Assembly: GCA_001798165.1 (NCBI GenBank)
Contig: MGRL01000081.1
Span: forward strand, 1-38,346
DNA: 38,346 bases
Direction: 5' to 3'
DNA from: Deltaproteobacteria bacterium RIFCSPHIGHO2_02_FULL_43_33
GTDB lineage: Bacteria > Desulfobacterota > GWC2-55-46 > UBA9637
Shown: in pieces, positions 9,625 through 18,144 of the stretch
Numbering within the stretch: the stretch's first letter is position 1
How the letters are laid out: every line of letters begins with the position of its first letter
The notes under the pieces: generated by a model
Databases searched by the model: none
Seen by the model: only the letters and a program-made list of their open reading frames with translations
Told to the model about the DNA's origin: nothing
Translations under genes and position numbers: made by a program

Positions 9625-9644
9625 TTTACCTATAGAGGATTGAT

Positions 9645-10619
9645 ATGCGTATCCAAGAGGCCTATGACATAATAAGAGAAGACCTCAAGCATGTAGAGCT
9701 TGAATTCAAGAAGAACCTTGATTCAGATGTCTACCTTATAAGAAAAGTCGGCGAATATATCTTAAACAACGGGGGCAAACGGCTTAGGCCGTCGCTCCTG
9801 CTCTTGTCTGCCAAGCTTTGCGGTTATAAAGGTAACCGCCATATACCGCTTGCTGCGGTTGTAGAATTTATACACACTGCAACTTTGCTTCATGACGATG
9901 TTGTTGATAATGCCAATATGCGAAGAGGTAAGGCCTCTGCAAATACCCTTTGGGGGAATGGCACCAGCATACTGATAGGCGATTTCCTTTTTTCAAAATC
10001 ATTTCACCTAACGGTTGCTGATGGAGATTTAAGTATCCTTAAGCTTTTGTCCGGAACTACAACACAAATGGCGGAAGGAGAGGTTTTACAGCTCCTCAAA
10101 GGCAGCGATGTGGGAAAAAACGAAAAGGATTATCTGTCTGTTGTAACCAATAAGACTGCATCGCTTATAGCTGCCGCATGTCAGATAGGGGCGATATTAG
10201 GAAAGGTTTCAATAGATAAGGAGAAGGTCATTGCCAAATATGGTATGGCTTTGGGAATTGCCTTTCAGCTTGTAGATGATTGTCTGGACTATACCTCGAA
10301 CAATGAAGAACTGGGCAAGGCCATTGGAAATGATTTAAAGGAGGGAAAGATAACCCTGCCTCTCATTTGTACCATTAAGAATGCAACTTCGGCAGAGAAA
10401 GAAGAAATTTTAGCGGCAATAGAAAGTGATGATCTGAAAGGCGCCCAGCTTTCATCAGTTATCGGTTTAATTAATAAATATAAGGGAATAGATTATACCT
10501 TAAGCATGGCAAGACAATATGTAGAGAATGCAAAGGCCTGCCTTAATATATTTGAGCCTAATATTGAAAGGGCTGCGCTTATTGCTCTGGCGGATTATGT
10601 GGTGGAAAGAACGTATTAA
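9645..10619 (+). CDS. Long-chain polyprenyl diphosphate synthase (IspB-like)
   Basis: Trans-prenyltransferase that condenses isopentenyl diphosphate onto allylic diphosphates to make the side chain of quinones. Length is 324 residues. The first aspartate-rich motif is LLHDDVVDNANMRRGK (D84, D85, D88) and the second is QLVDDCLDY (D211, D212, D215). GGKRLRPSLLLLSAKLCG near residue 45 is the usual diphosphate-binding region. The match is to the octaprenyl/heptaprenyl group rather than to shorter farnesyl synthases. Chain length cannot be read with certainty from sequence alone, so no symbol is assigned. Confidence 0.92.
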   Translation: MRIQEAYDIIREDLKHVELEFKKNLDSDVYLIRKVGEYILNNGGKRLRPSLLLLSAKLCGYKGNRHIPLAAVVEFIHTATLLHDDVVDNANMRRGKASANTLWGNGTSILIGDFLFSKSFHLTVADGDLSILKLLSGTTTQMAEGEVLQLLKGSDVGKNEKDYLSVVTNKTASLIAAACQIGAILGKVSIDKEKVIAKYGMALGIAFQLVDDCLDYTSNNEELGKAIGNDLKEGKITLPLICTIKNATSAEKEEILAAIESDDLKGAQLSSVIGLINKYKGIDYTLSMARQYVENAKACLNIFEPNIERAALIALADYVVERTY

Positions 10620-10620
10620 A

Positions 10621-10675
10621 GGCAGGCGATAGGCAAGAGGCAGTAGGCAATAGGAAAAACCCATAGCCCCGTGTC
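10621..10675. repeat. Heptad-periodic repeat between the polyprenyl synthase gene and nth
   Basis: Seven-base units ending in AGGC run in tandem (gataggc, aagaggc, agtaggc and variants). They are followed by partly complementary cccatagcccc sequence. Only a short stem (AATAGG with CCATAG) is clear, so this looks like a decayed member of the family seen at 2095-2150 and 8628-8691. Confidence 0.65.
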
Positions 10676-10690
10676 TGTTTCTTACAGTTT

Positions 10691-11332
10691 ATGACTCTTT
10701 TTGAAAAGGCAAAAAAGGTTTTAGATATTCTTAGGAAAAAATATCCAAATGCAAAAACTGCGTTAAATTTTAAGACCCCCCTTGAACTCCTCATTGCAAC
10801 AATCCTCTCTGCCCAATGCACAGACGAAAGGGTAAACAAGACAACCCTCTCCCTATTTAAAAGGTACAGAAAGGCTCAAGACTATGCTGGCGCAGACCTC
10901 AAGGAGCTTGAAGGCTGCATAAGTTCTATAAATTTCTTTAGAAATAAGGCAAAGAATATCCATGCCTGCTGTAAAAAGATTGTTGACGAATTTGGAGGAA
11001 AAGTTCCTGATACACTGGAACAACTGGTTACGCTTCCTGGCGTTGGCAGAAAAACAGCAAATATTGTCTTGGGCTACGCCTTTGGCAAGGATGCCATTGC
11101 AGTTGATACCCACGTAAAGAGGGTTTCCAACCGCATCGGCCTTGCTGCCTATGACAACCCTGACAAGATAGAAGAAGATCTCTGTGAGATTATTCCACAG
11201 AAAAGATGGACAAAGGCAACAAATCTTTTAATCATGCACGGAAGGAACACCTGTGTTGCAAAAAGGCCAAAGTGCGGGATTTGTGGGGTAAAAAAGTATT
11301 GTGACTACTTCAACAATCTGGCGAATACATAG
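10691..11332 (+). CDS. nth: Endonuclease III (DNA glycosylase/AP lyase)
   Basis: Base-excision repair enzyme that removes oxidised pyrimidines and cleaves abasic sites. The 213 residues carry the helix-hairpin-helix LPGVGRKTANIVLG with the catalytic lysine, the catalytic aspartate in AVDTHVKRVSNRIG, and a C-terminal [4Fe-4S] cluster with spacing C-x6-C-x2-C-x5-C (CVAKRPKCGICGVKKYC). All key residues are present. The start has no strong Shine-Dalgarno. The gene ends five bases before dispersed-element copy 1. Confidence 0.96.
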   Translation: MTLFEKAKKVLDILRKKYPNAKTALNFKTPLELLIATILSAQCTDERVNKTTLSLFKRYRKAQDYAGADLKELEGCISSINFFRNKAKNIHACCKKIVDEFGGKVPDTLEQLVTLPGVGRKTANIVLGYAFGKDAIAVDTHVKRVSNRIGLAAYDNPDKIEEDLCEIIPQKRWTKATNLLIMHGRNTCVAKRPKCGICGVKKYCDYFNNLANT

Positions 11333-11336
11333 ATTA

Positions 11337-11544
11337 CAGAGCGTCATAACTTTGCATACCTGCGTTGCTCCTCGGCTCGTCGTTGCGGCGTCCTCCCCCT
11401 GTCCCCCTTTTCTGGGGACAGATTTGAAATCTGTCCCCACAGGGGGGATAAAGGGGGAGGACGCCGCACTCCTCGCTTTCGTCGCGCCTTGGTCTGCTGT
11501 ATTCTGATACTCTGTATGCTGCTCTATTTATGTCTTTGTGTATA
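11337..11544. repeat. Dispersed palindromic element, copy 1, with nested palindrome
   Basis: The left end CAGAGCGTC (11337-11345) and a right end degenerated to GATACTCTG (11506-11514) continue to a shared tail ending GTGTATA at 11544. Most of the flanks are nearly identical to copy 2 at 29989-30138. The centre differs: perfect 16-bp arms GCGGCGTCCTCCCCCT (11385-11400) and AGGGGGAGGACGCCGC (11452-11467) enclose a second perfect palindrome, GGGGACAGATTT-g-AAATCTGTCCCC (11414-11438). No transposase is present. It is a non-autonomous, MITE-like or REP-like element with another element inserted in it. Confidence 0.85.
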
Positions 11545-11552
11545 GTAAGCAG

Positions 11553-12281
11553 CTATATAGTTATTTTGTAATAACCTTTTATGTCATAAAGCTTTATTGT
11601 AAGGAGTTCCCGAAGCATAGAAAGAGGACCTTTAAAAAGATTAACCTTTGAATCAGGAGAGTTTATCCATTTAACGGGCTGTTCCTTTATCGTCAGACCA
11701 AACTTTTTAGCAATATATAGTATCTCCACATCAAAGGCAAATCCATTGAGCCTCTGAAGGTTGAATATCTTGAACGTGGTCTCACTTTTAAAGCACTTAA
11801 AACCGCACTGAGTGTCCTTAATCTCGCTCAATACAAACATCCGAACTATGAGGTTAAATATCTTGCCCATAGTTTGCCGATGCCACGGTTGAGACAATTT
11901 AATGACAGATTCCGGCAGCGCCCTTGAGCCTATAACAATATCACAACCCCTCTCTATCCAACTGAGCATATTATCCAATTCTTCAATGGGCGTGGAAAGG
12001 TCTGCGTCTGAGAAAAGGATTATCTGCCCCTTCGAGGCCAGTATTCCTTTTTTTACAGAATATCCTTTGCCATGGTTAATAGGGTTTTTTAAAACCTTTA
12101 ATCTTTCATCCTTTATAATCTCTTTCGCCTTCTCTATTGTCCTGTCTGCAGAACCGTCGTCAACAAGTATTATCTCCCATGAATAGTTTTTGGCAGACAG
12201 ATAATTCAGCATTTTGATAAGAGTGCCGCCAATTCTTTTTTCTTCATTATATGCAGGGATAATTATGCTAAGATAAATCAT
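11553..12281 (-). CDS. Family 2 glycosyltransferase, dolichyl/polyprenyl-phosphate glucosyltransferase-like
   Basis: Likely transfers a sugar from a nucleotide donor to a polyprenyl-phosphate carrier at the inner membrane, supplying GT-C enzymes. The GT-A fold is shown by LSIIIPAYNEEKRIGGTL at the N terminus, EIILVDDGSADRT, the metal-binding FSDADLSTPIEELD and DTQCGFKCF. This combination is typical of the ALG5/DPM1-like bacterial group. No C-terminal transmembrane helices are obvious. ATG 12281 starts directly at the fold; the track uses 12299, six codons earlier. Neither has a clear Shine-Dalgarno. It is divergent from the neighbouring methyltransferase and lies near TPR-tailed membrane proteins that could use its product. 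Confidence 0.85.
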   Translation of the reverse strand: MIYLSIIIPAYNEEKRIGGTLIKMLNYLSAKNYSWEIILVDDGSADRTIEKAKEIIKDERLKVLKNPINHGKGYSVKKGILASKGQIILFSDADLSTPIEELDNMLSWIERGCDIVIGSRALPESVIKLSQPWHRQTMGKIFNLIVRMFVLSEIKDTQCGFKCFKSETTFKIFNLQRLNGFAFDVEILYIAKKFGLTIKEQPVKWINSPDSKVNLFKGPLSMLRELLTIKLYDIKGYYKITI

Positions 12282-12383
12282 TTGCTTAAAGGATGGCATA
12301 GGGTTAACAACAAATGCAAGCGCAAAATTTACAGTTGAAATTTGTAATTGACTACAAAGTAAATCAAGTTTGAATGGTAAAGA

Positions 12384-12413
12384 TTGACAGGAAGTTCTTT
12401 TTTTGAATAAATA
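12384..12413 (+). promoter_or_regulatory. Predicted promoter of the methyltransferase
   Basis: TTGACA at 12384-12389 with TAAATA at 12408-12413 (18-base spacer), immediately upstream of the ATG at 12424. If correct, the transcript has a very short leader. Confidence 0.35.
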
Positions 12414-12423
12414 ATATAAAAAT

Positions 12424-13145
12424 ATGGATTACAGAGACATTGAGGCTGGGGCAACAGAGGATTTCTGCTGGTTTAAGGCCAAATTAGAGCTTATAGATAT
12501 TCTTTTGGCGAAGGCGGGTATAAAAAATAGTGCAAAGATATTAAGCGCAGGTTGTGGCATTGGCAGGGAGATGGAAATAATAAAAGAATATGGTGATATT
12601 TATGCAATAGATGTTGATCCAGGGATAATAGCCTCGCTTCCCGATGGATTGTGTATTGAAAAAAGGGTTTGTGATGTTTGTGACACAAGCCTCTATCCCG
12701 ATAATTTTTTTGATGCAGTTGTAGCCTTCGATTTATTGGAGCATTGCAAGGATGATACTCCTGCGATTAAAGAGATTCACAGGGCGCTTAAGCCTAATGG
12801 TCTTTTCGTATTTACTGTCTCCCCGCGTTTCAATCCCTTTTCAGCGGGCATGATAGGGCTCTTAGTCATTACAGGCGATACAATAGAAGGATGCTCAAGG
12901 AATCACTTTTCCAATTTAAGTGTATAGAATTAGGTTTCTGGGTATGTTCCTTATTTTTACCTATTGCAGTTGAGAGATTATTAAAGCGTAATAAAACTGC
13001 TGTTCATTATAGTCCATTACCTGCATTTATTAATAACCTCTTCTACAAACTATTAAGGGTAGAGAACTGGCTTATAAGACATAGAATCCCGCTGCCGATA
13101 AGGACAACAATCTATGGAATCTATCAGGCTAAGAAGAATACCTGA
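12424..13145 (+). pseudogene. SAM-dependent methyltransferase, frameshifted
   Basis: Class I methyltransferase (Methyltransf_11-like): motif I is ILSAGCGIGREMEII, followed by AIDVDPG and AFDLLEHCKDD. The frame breaks near 12838-12841. In frame 1 the text becomes ALKPNGLFVFTVSPRFNPFSAGM and stops at 12927. The other frame continues with HDRALSHYRRYNRRMLKE, exactly the conserved region expected next, and runs to 13145. Adding one T to the TTTT run at 12838-12841 would join them into a protein of about 240 residues. Either the gene is inactivated or the base is an assembly/sequencing error. The substrate is unknown; a lipid or glycan role is suggested only by neighbours. Confidence 0.85.
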
Positions 13146-13184
13146 GTCTTAAATGCAGGTAAAAGTTAAAGTTTACAATTACAG

Positions 13185-13213
13185 TTGACAAAGGTATATT
13201 CGTCTGATAGGAA
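13185..13213 (+). promoter_or_regulatory. Possible promoter of the secreted repeat protein
   Basis: TTGACA at 13185-13190, a 17-base spacer and TAGGAA at 13208-13213. The -10 element is weak. Confidence 0.3.
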
Positions 13214-13288
13214 TTACTTTAGTTTAAAATGGCTGATTTCATAAAAACAACAGTCCTTACCTGAGGCCCAAAAAAACGTAGGTGCTCT

Positions 13289-14133
13289 ATGAAATTAAAA
13301 AATCTTGTTTTTCTTATAGCCGTTTTGGCTATGCTTGCGCCTTACTTTGTCTCGGCTCAAGAGCCCACAGAGGAGTGGGTGAAAAGGTATGTCAATGGTC
13401 AGGCTACGGCTATGGCTGTAGATTCAGCGGGTAATGTCTATGTGACGGGAGGTAGTGCTTCTGGCAGGCAAAGCTACGTCACAATAAAATATGATACAAA
13501 TGGAAACGAATTATGGATTAAGGAATACAATAGCGGCCTTTATGCCTATCCTGTGGCCCTCGCTATTGATTCATCTGGTAATGCTTATGTAACTGGAATA
13601 CAGTATTTTGAAGGAGGCTCATACGGAGGGTCCATACAAACTATAGCACAACAATAACTTTTACAGCCGTATCTGATGTTGATTCAATCTTTGAAGGTTG
13701 GAGCGGAGGTGGTTGTTCAGGTACAGGGCCATGCACAGTAGTGATGAATGCCGATACAGTCGTAATAGCCACATTTACAACGAGAGTTATTACAGTCCAG
13801 ATTGACATCAAGCCAGGGAGTTTTCCAAATGCCATTAAACTGCAAGATACAGGCAACATACCGGTGGCAATATTCAGCACAGCCGCCTTTGACGCCAGGA
13901 CTATTGATATAGCCGGTCTTGAACTCAATGGGGCCGGAGTGCGGATTGTAAAGGGTAAAGGGTATCAAGCCTCATACGAAGATATAAATGGTGATGGCAT
14001 ACTTGACCTGTTGGTTCACTTTGACCGCGGAGACGTGCAGTTAATCCTTGGCGATTCTACAGCCACGGTAACAGGTAAGACCATTGACGGAGTGATCATT
14101 CAAGGGACGGACTCAGTTAAAGTAATTGAATAA
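13289..14133 (+). pseudogene. Secreted SBBP/beta-propeller-type repeat protein, broken
   Basis: The first part (13289-13657) has a signal peptide (KNLVFLIAVLAMLAPYFVSA) and two SBBP-like repeats, with AMAVDSAGNVYVTG and ALAIDSSGNAYVTG. It then stops in IQTIAQQ. The other frame resumes as NYSTTITFTAVSDVDSIFEGWSGGGCSGTGPCTVVMNADT, the end of an InlB-B-like repeat. This leads into a C-terminal domain (VQIDIKPGSFPNAIKL...EDINGDGILDLLVHF) ending at 14133. The beginning of the InlB-type repeat is missing, so this looks like an internal deletion with frameshift, not a single-base error. The second ORF in the track starts inside the domain (GTG 13741). Probably a surface/exported protein when intact. 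Confidence 0.75.
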
Positions 14134-14255
14134 ATATTATTTCTACTAAGACCTGAAATTTCAAATGTTTCGGCCCTTTTTTATTCATCAAAACGGTTTC
14201 CACTGTGGGAAAGTTCTAAATAAAATATCTATTTTGCAGGATAGAAAGAAAAGCT

Positions 14256-16148
14256 ATGATTCATGAAAAGTATTCTACGGTCATTTTGTTTGTCATTACA
14301 TTCATATTTATTTTCTTTATGGGGATTTCCAAGAATGCTGATTACGATATCTTCTTTCATCTTGCCACAGGCAAACATATACTTGAGACAGGTCAAATAA
14401 GTCATTCTCAAGACCCCTTTTCCTTTACATCCGCCAATCCTATGTCAACCACCTCATGGTTGGCTGAAATCATATTTTATGAGATTCATAGTCTTTCTGG
14501 AATAGAAGGTTTGATTGTATTTAAGGCCATTATGTTCACACTCGTCTTTTTTGTCCTTTATCTTACCATGAAGATTGTTGTGCTGGAGAGCCCGTGGAAC
14601 AAATATGTATTTTTTGCGGTCTTGTTGATAACCGCATTTGCCATCAGGATGCGCATGTTTATAAGGCCGTTTATTTTTGAGTTTTTGCTTCTTGCGCTCT
14701 ATATTTATATCTTTAATTTATACAGGTTTAAGAATAAAAACTATCTCTTTCTACTCCCTCTACTCCAAATTATATGGGTAAATGTCCATCCAAGCAATAT
14801 TATTGGTATAGTGATATCCGCGGCCTTTTTGATAGGGGAGAGAATAAAATACCTTTTGCGATGGGATTCTTCTCTAAAAAAAGAGCAGCTCCTACCCTTG
14901 GTTTTTGTGACAGCGCTGATAATAGCTGCCTCTCTTATAAACCCAATGGGTTATAAAGCCTTCTCCTTCCCATTTATGTTGACCGGGCAAGAGGTTCTTA
15001 TGGCAAATATAGATGAGTGGCAGCCTTTAACATTCTCCAGCCTTGTTGGATACAGTTTCAGATACACGTGGGGGTTCTCCCTGCTTTTGCTTTTAGCCAT
15101 TCTTGTTTTGTTATATAGAGTAAAAAAACTTGACTTAACAGAGTTAATCATCTTTTTTCTATTTGTTTTTATGGCTGTCAAGAGGATGAGGTTCACCGCA
15201 GAGTGCGCTATTGTTATTGCGCCAATAGTAACGAGAGGATTATCATATATTTTCTTTCAGTTCAATTTTCAACGTATAAAAAATTACGAACGAGTTTTAA
15301 ACATTGCCCCGATTGCAGCCCTGTCTGTTATACTTTATATGGGCATCTTCAACAGCGAAATATATGCCTTTGGCCTGGGCCTTAAAAAAAGGGTATTCCC
15401 GGTAAAGGCAGTGGATTTTCTTATTGAGAACAAGATTCAGGGGAATATGTACAACTCCATTGGTTACGGGGGTTATCTCATGTGGAGGCTATTCCCGGGA
15501 CATAAGGTTTTTATTGATGGAAGAGGAGAGAATTATAATGTAGAATTTTACAGAGACTATCTGGAGGCGCATACTAATCCTGATGTGTGGAAAAAAATAA
15601 CAAGTAAATATAATATTGATTGGGTAATATTGGAGTATTCCAGGGATTATGCAAGAAAGGAAAGGGTAGACTACCTTATAGATAACCCTGAATGGGCGCT
15701 GGTCTATTGGGACAGGGAGGCCATAATCTATGCCAAAAGAGGCTCAAAGAATGATGACCTTATTAAAAAATTTGAATACAGATATGCAAAACCGAATGAC
15801 CTTAACCCAACTTATATAAAGAGATATCTATTCCAGGAGGGAACGGTGCAAGAGGTAGAAAATGAGCTTAAAAGAAATCTATCTCTTAATCCGGATAACG
15901 AGGAAATCCATCTCGCCCTTGCCTATGTTTACTATAACTTTGGGATGATAGATAAAGAAATAGAAGAGATGAAGAAGGCCGTAGATATTAACCCGATGCT
16001 TTCTTTTGCCCATGCAGCCCTCGGCGAACTATATATCCAGAAGGGAGACAAGAAGGCAGCTGAGGCTGAATTCATAAAGGCATTAGATATTGACCCTTAT
16101 AATAAATTAGCCGTTGTTGGCTTAGAAAGATTGGGCAGCCTGCGCTGA
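14256..16148 (+). CDS. GT-C-like polytopic membrane protein with C-terminal TPRs (paralogue 1)
   Basis: Not named by a characterised homologue. The N-terminal two thirds hold about ten hydrophobic helices. The first extracytoplasmic loop has NADYDIFFHLATGKHILETG, DPFSFTSANP and TSWLAEIIFYE, an acidic/His-rich pattern like that of GT-C glycosyltransferases using polyprenyl-phosphate sugars. A soluble part with YGGYLMWRLFPGHKVFIDGRG and WALVYWDREAIIYAKRG follows, then about three TPRs (LNPDNEEIHLALAYVYYNFG, INPMLSFAHAALGELYIQKG, IDPYNKLAVVGLERLG). Length is 630 residues. A near-identical paralogue follows after a terminator. A role in protein or glycan glycosylation is inference. Confidence 0.8.
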   Translation: MIHEKYSTVILFVITFIFIFFMGISKNADYDIFFHLATGKHILETGQISHSQDPFSFTSANPMSTTSWLAEIIFYEIHSLSGIEGLIVFKAIMFTLVFFVLYLTMKIVVLESPWNKYVFFAVLLITAFAIRMRMFIRPFIFEFLLLALYIYIFNLYRFKNKNYLFLLPLLQIIWVNVHPSNIIGIVISAAFLIGERIKYLLRWDSSLKKEQLLPLVFVTALIIAASLINPMGYKAFSFPFMLTGQEVLMANIDEWQPLTFSSLVGYSFRYTWGFSLLLLLAILVLLYRVKKLDLTELIIFFLFVFMAVKRMRFTAECAIVIAPIVTRGLSYIFFQFNFQRIKNYERVLNIAPIAALSVILYMGIFNSEIYAFGLGLKKRVFPVKAVDFLIENKIQGNMYNSIGYGGYLMWRLFPGHKVFIDGRGENYNVEFYRDYLEAHTNPDVWKKITSKYNIDWVILEYSRDYARKERVDYLIDNPEWALVYWDREAIIYAKRGSKNDDLIKKFEYRYAKPNDLNPTYIKRYLFQEGTVQEVENELKRNLSLNPDNEEIHLALAYVYYNFGMIDKEIEEMKKAVDINPMLSFAHAALGELYIQKGDKKAAEAEFIKALDIDPYNKLAVVGLERLGSLR

Positions 16149-16187
16149 AAATACCTATTTATAAAAGCATGTTCAGCTATATTGCCG

Positions 16188-16226
16188 AGTGAAAGGGGTT
16201 GGATTATTTCTCCCCTTTCACTGTTT
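16188..16226 (+). terminator. Rho-independent terminator between the paralogues
   Basis: A perfect 11-bp stem, AGTGAAAGGGG (16188-16198) with CCCCTTTCACT (16212-16222), is followed by GTTTTG. It separates the two paralogous genes, so each may be an independent transcription unit. Confidence 0.75.
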
Positions 16227-16247
16227 TGTCGGGAGTGATTATAAAAA

Positions 16248-18137
16248 ATGACTAAAAAAGAGACAGAGCCAATTATCTTATTGTCAGCAGCCTTATTGTT
16301 TATTTTCCTTATGGGGATTCTCAAGGTTGCGGATTATGATGTATTCTTTCATCTTGCTACAGGGAAACATATACTTGAGACAGGCCAGATAATCCATTCT
16401 CCGGATCCATTTTCTTATACATCCGCTAATCCTATGTCTGTTGCCACATGGTTAACAGGCGTCGTTTTTTATGAAGTTCAGAACCTTTCCGGGATTGATG
16501 GGCTTATTATATTTAATGCCGCCATAATAACCCTTATGTTTCTTGTCCTGTATCTTAATATGAGGGCTATCTCTTCTGAAAGCTCATGGAATAAATATCT
16601 TTTTCCTTTGATGTTGTTGATAACAGCGTTTGCCCTGAGGATGTGGTTCTTTATCAGGCCGTTTATTTTTGAGTTTTTGCTGCTGTCCCTGTATTTTTAT
16701 ATCCTCAATCAATACAGGTTTAAGGGTAAAAATTACCTCTTTACTCTTCCCTTACTAAATATCATATGGGTCAATATTCATGCAAGCAGTATCATAGGTG
16801 TAGCGGTAGCTTTGATATTTTTGACAGGCGAAGGGGCAAAATATCTTCTGGGGTGGAATCCTCTTCTCAATAAAAAACAACTCGCAATTCTATCATTTTT
16901 TATATTGTTGACAATAGCTGCTTCTATCGTGAATCCAATTGGCGCAAAGGTCTTTATGTCTCCCTTTGAGGTGCTGCGCCAAAGGGTTTACATGGCAAAC
17001 ATAGGCGAGTGGCAGCCTTTAGCCATACCATACCTTATTGGCTACGGTTTCAGATATACATGGGGATTTTCCCTGCTTCTGATATCCGCCATCTTTGTCT
17101 TTTTATATCAAAGGAAGAAAGCGGATTTAACAGAGTTGATAGTTTTCTGCCTTTTCTTGCTTATGGCTGTTAGAAGCATACGGTTTACCGCAGAATTTGT
17201 TATAGTTGCTGCGCCTGTAATAGGCAGAGGGTTTTCGGATATCCTCCCGCACGCAAATTTTAATCTCAGAAGAAAGTACCGGTATGCTATAAACATTATT
17301 TTTATTGCGGCGCTGTTTCTCATTTTTTATACGAGTGTTTTTAACAGTAAGATTTATGGTTTTGGCCTTGGCCTTAAGCATAGGGTGTTTCCTGTAAAGG
17401 CAGTGGATTTTCTTATGGAGAACAAGATTCAGGGGAATATGTACAACTCTATTGGGTATGGCGGTTATCTCATCTGGAGACTCTTTCCTGAGCAAAAGGT
17501 TTTTATAGACGGGAGAGGCTGGGTTTATAATGAAACACTTTATAAAGACTATCTGGATGCCCATGTTAACCCAAATATATGGGAAGGGTTGGTTAATAAA
17601 TATGATATAGATTGGGTTATACTTGAATATTCCAGAGACTATGGAAAAAAGGAGAGAATGGCGCATCTCATAGACAACCCTGAATGGGCGCTGGTCTATT
17701 GGGATAGAGAGGCCATAGTCTATGCCAAAAGAGGCTCAAAGAATAATGATATTATTAAAAAATTTGAATATAAATATATACGGCCTAACAACCTTGCCCC
17801 AGCATATTTGAGCAAATATTTATTGGAAAATAAAATAGCAGAGGATATCGTAGGGGAGCTCAAAAGAAATTTGTCTCTTAATCCAGACAATGAGGAATCT
17901 CATCTGAGCCTTGCTTATGTTTATTTTAATCTCAGGATGCGGAACGAAGAATTTGAGGAGATGAAAAAGGTGGTTGCAATAAATCCTGGCCTTGGTTTTG
18001 CCCATGCAGCCATTGGCGAGATATATATGCAAACCGGCGATTTCAAAACCGCTGAGGAAGAATTCAGAAAGGCATTAGAGATTGATCCTGACGATAAAGC
18101 GGCTACTGCCGGCTTAAAGAGATTAGCTAAAAAATAA
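16248..18137 (+). CDS. GT-C-like polytopic membrane protein with C-terminal TPRs (paralogue 2)
   Basis: Tandem duplicate of the preceding gene, 629 residues with the same order: multiple membrane helices, loop motifs VADYDVFFHLATGKHILETG, DPFSYTSANP and TWLTGVVFYE, a soluble region YGGYLIWRLFPEQKVFIDGRG, WALVYWDREAIVYAKRG, and TPRs (LNPDNEESHLSLAYVYFNLR, INPGLGFAHAAIGEIYMQTG, IDPDDKAATAGLKRLAKK). ATG 16248 follows GGGAGTGATTATAAAAA. Some stretches are almost identical to paralogue 1 at the DNA level while others have diverged. It ends seven bases from the convergent uvrB stop. Function is inferred as for paralogue 1. Confidence 0.8.
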   Translation: MTKKETEPIILLSAALLFIFLMGILKVADYDVFFHLATGKHILETGQIIHSPDPFSYTSANPMSVATWLTGVVFYEVQNLSGIDGLIIFNAAIITLMFLVLYLNMRAISSESSWNKYLFPLMLLITAFALRMWFFIRPFIFEFLLLSLYFYILNQYRFKGKNYLFTLPLLNIIWVNIHASSIIGVAVALIFLTGEGAKYLLGWNPLLNKKQLAILSFFILLTIAASIVNPIGAKVFMSPFEVLRQRVYMANIGEWQPLAIPYLIGYGFRYTWGFSLLLISAIFVFLYQRKKADLTELIVFCLFLLMAVRSIRFTAEFVIVAAPVIGRGFSDILPHANFNLRRKYRYAINIIFIAALFLIFYTSVFNSKIYGFGLGLKHRVFPVKAVDFLMENKIQGNMYNSIGYGGYLIWRLFPEQKVFIDGRGWVYNETLYKDYLDAHVNPNIWEGLVNKYDIDWVILEYSRDYGKKERMAHLIDNPEWALVYWDREAIVYAKRGSKNNDIIKKFEYKYIRPNNLAPAYLSKYLLENKIAEDIVGELKRNLSLNPDNEESHLSLAYVYFNLRMRNEEFEEMKKVVAINPGLGFAHAAIGEIYMQTGDFKTAEEEFRKALEIDPDDKAATAGLKRLAKK

Positions 18138-18144
18138 TTGACGC

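Noticed and set aside
2095-10675. CRISPR array made of the short repeats
   Set aside because: The repeats are 7-bp, degenerate and hairpin-forming with no unique spacers, and no cas gene is present.
11228-11507. Small ORFs over element copy 1 (GTDFKSVP and LLAFVAPWS peptides)
   Set aside because: They are translations of the palindromic element; the same peptides arise from copy 2 and have no Shine-Dalgarno.
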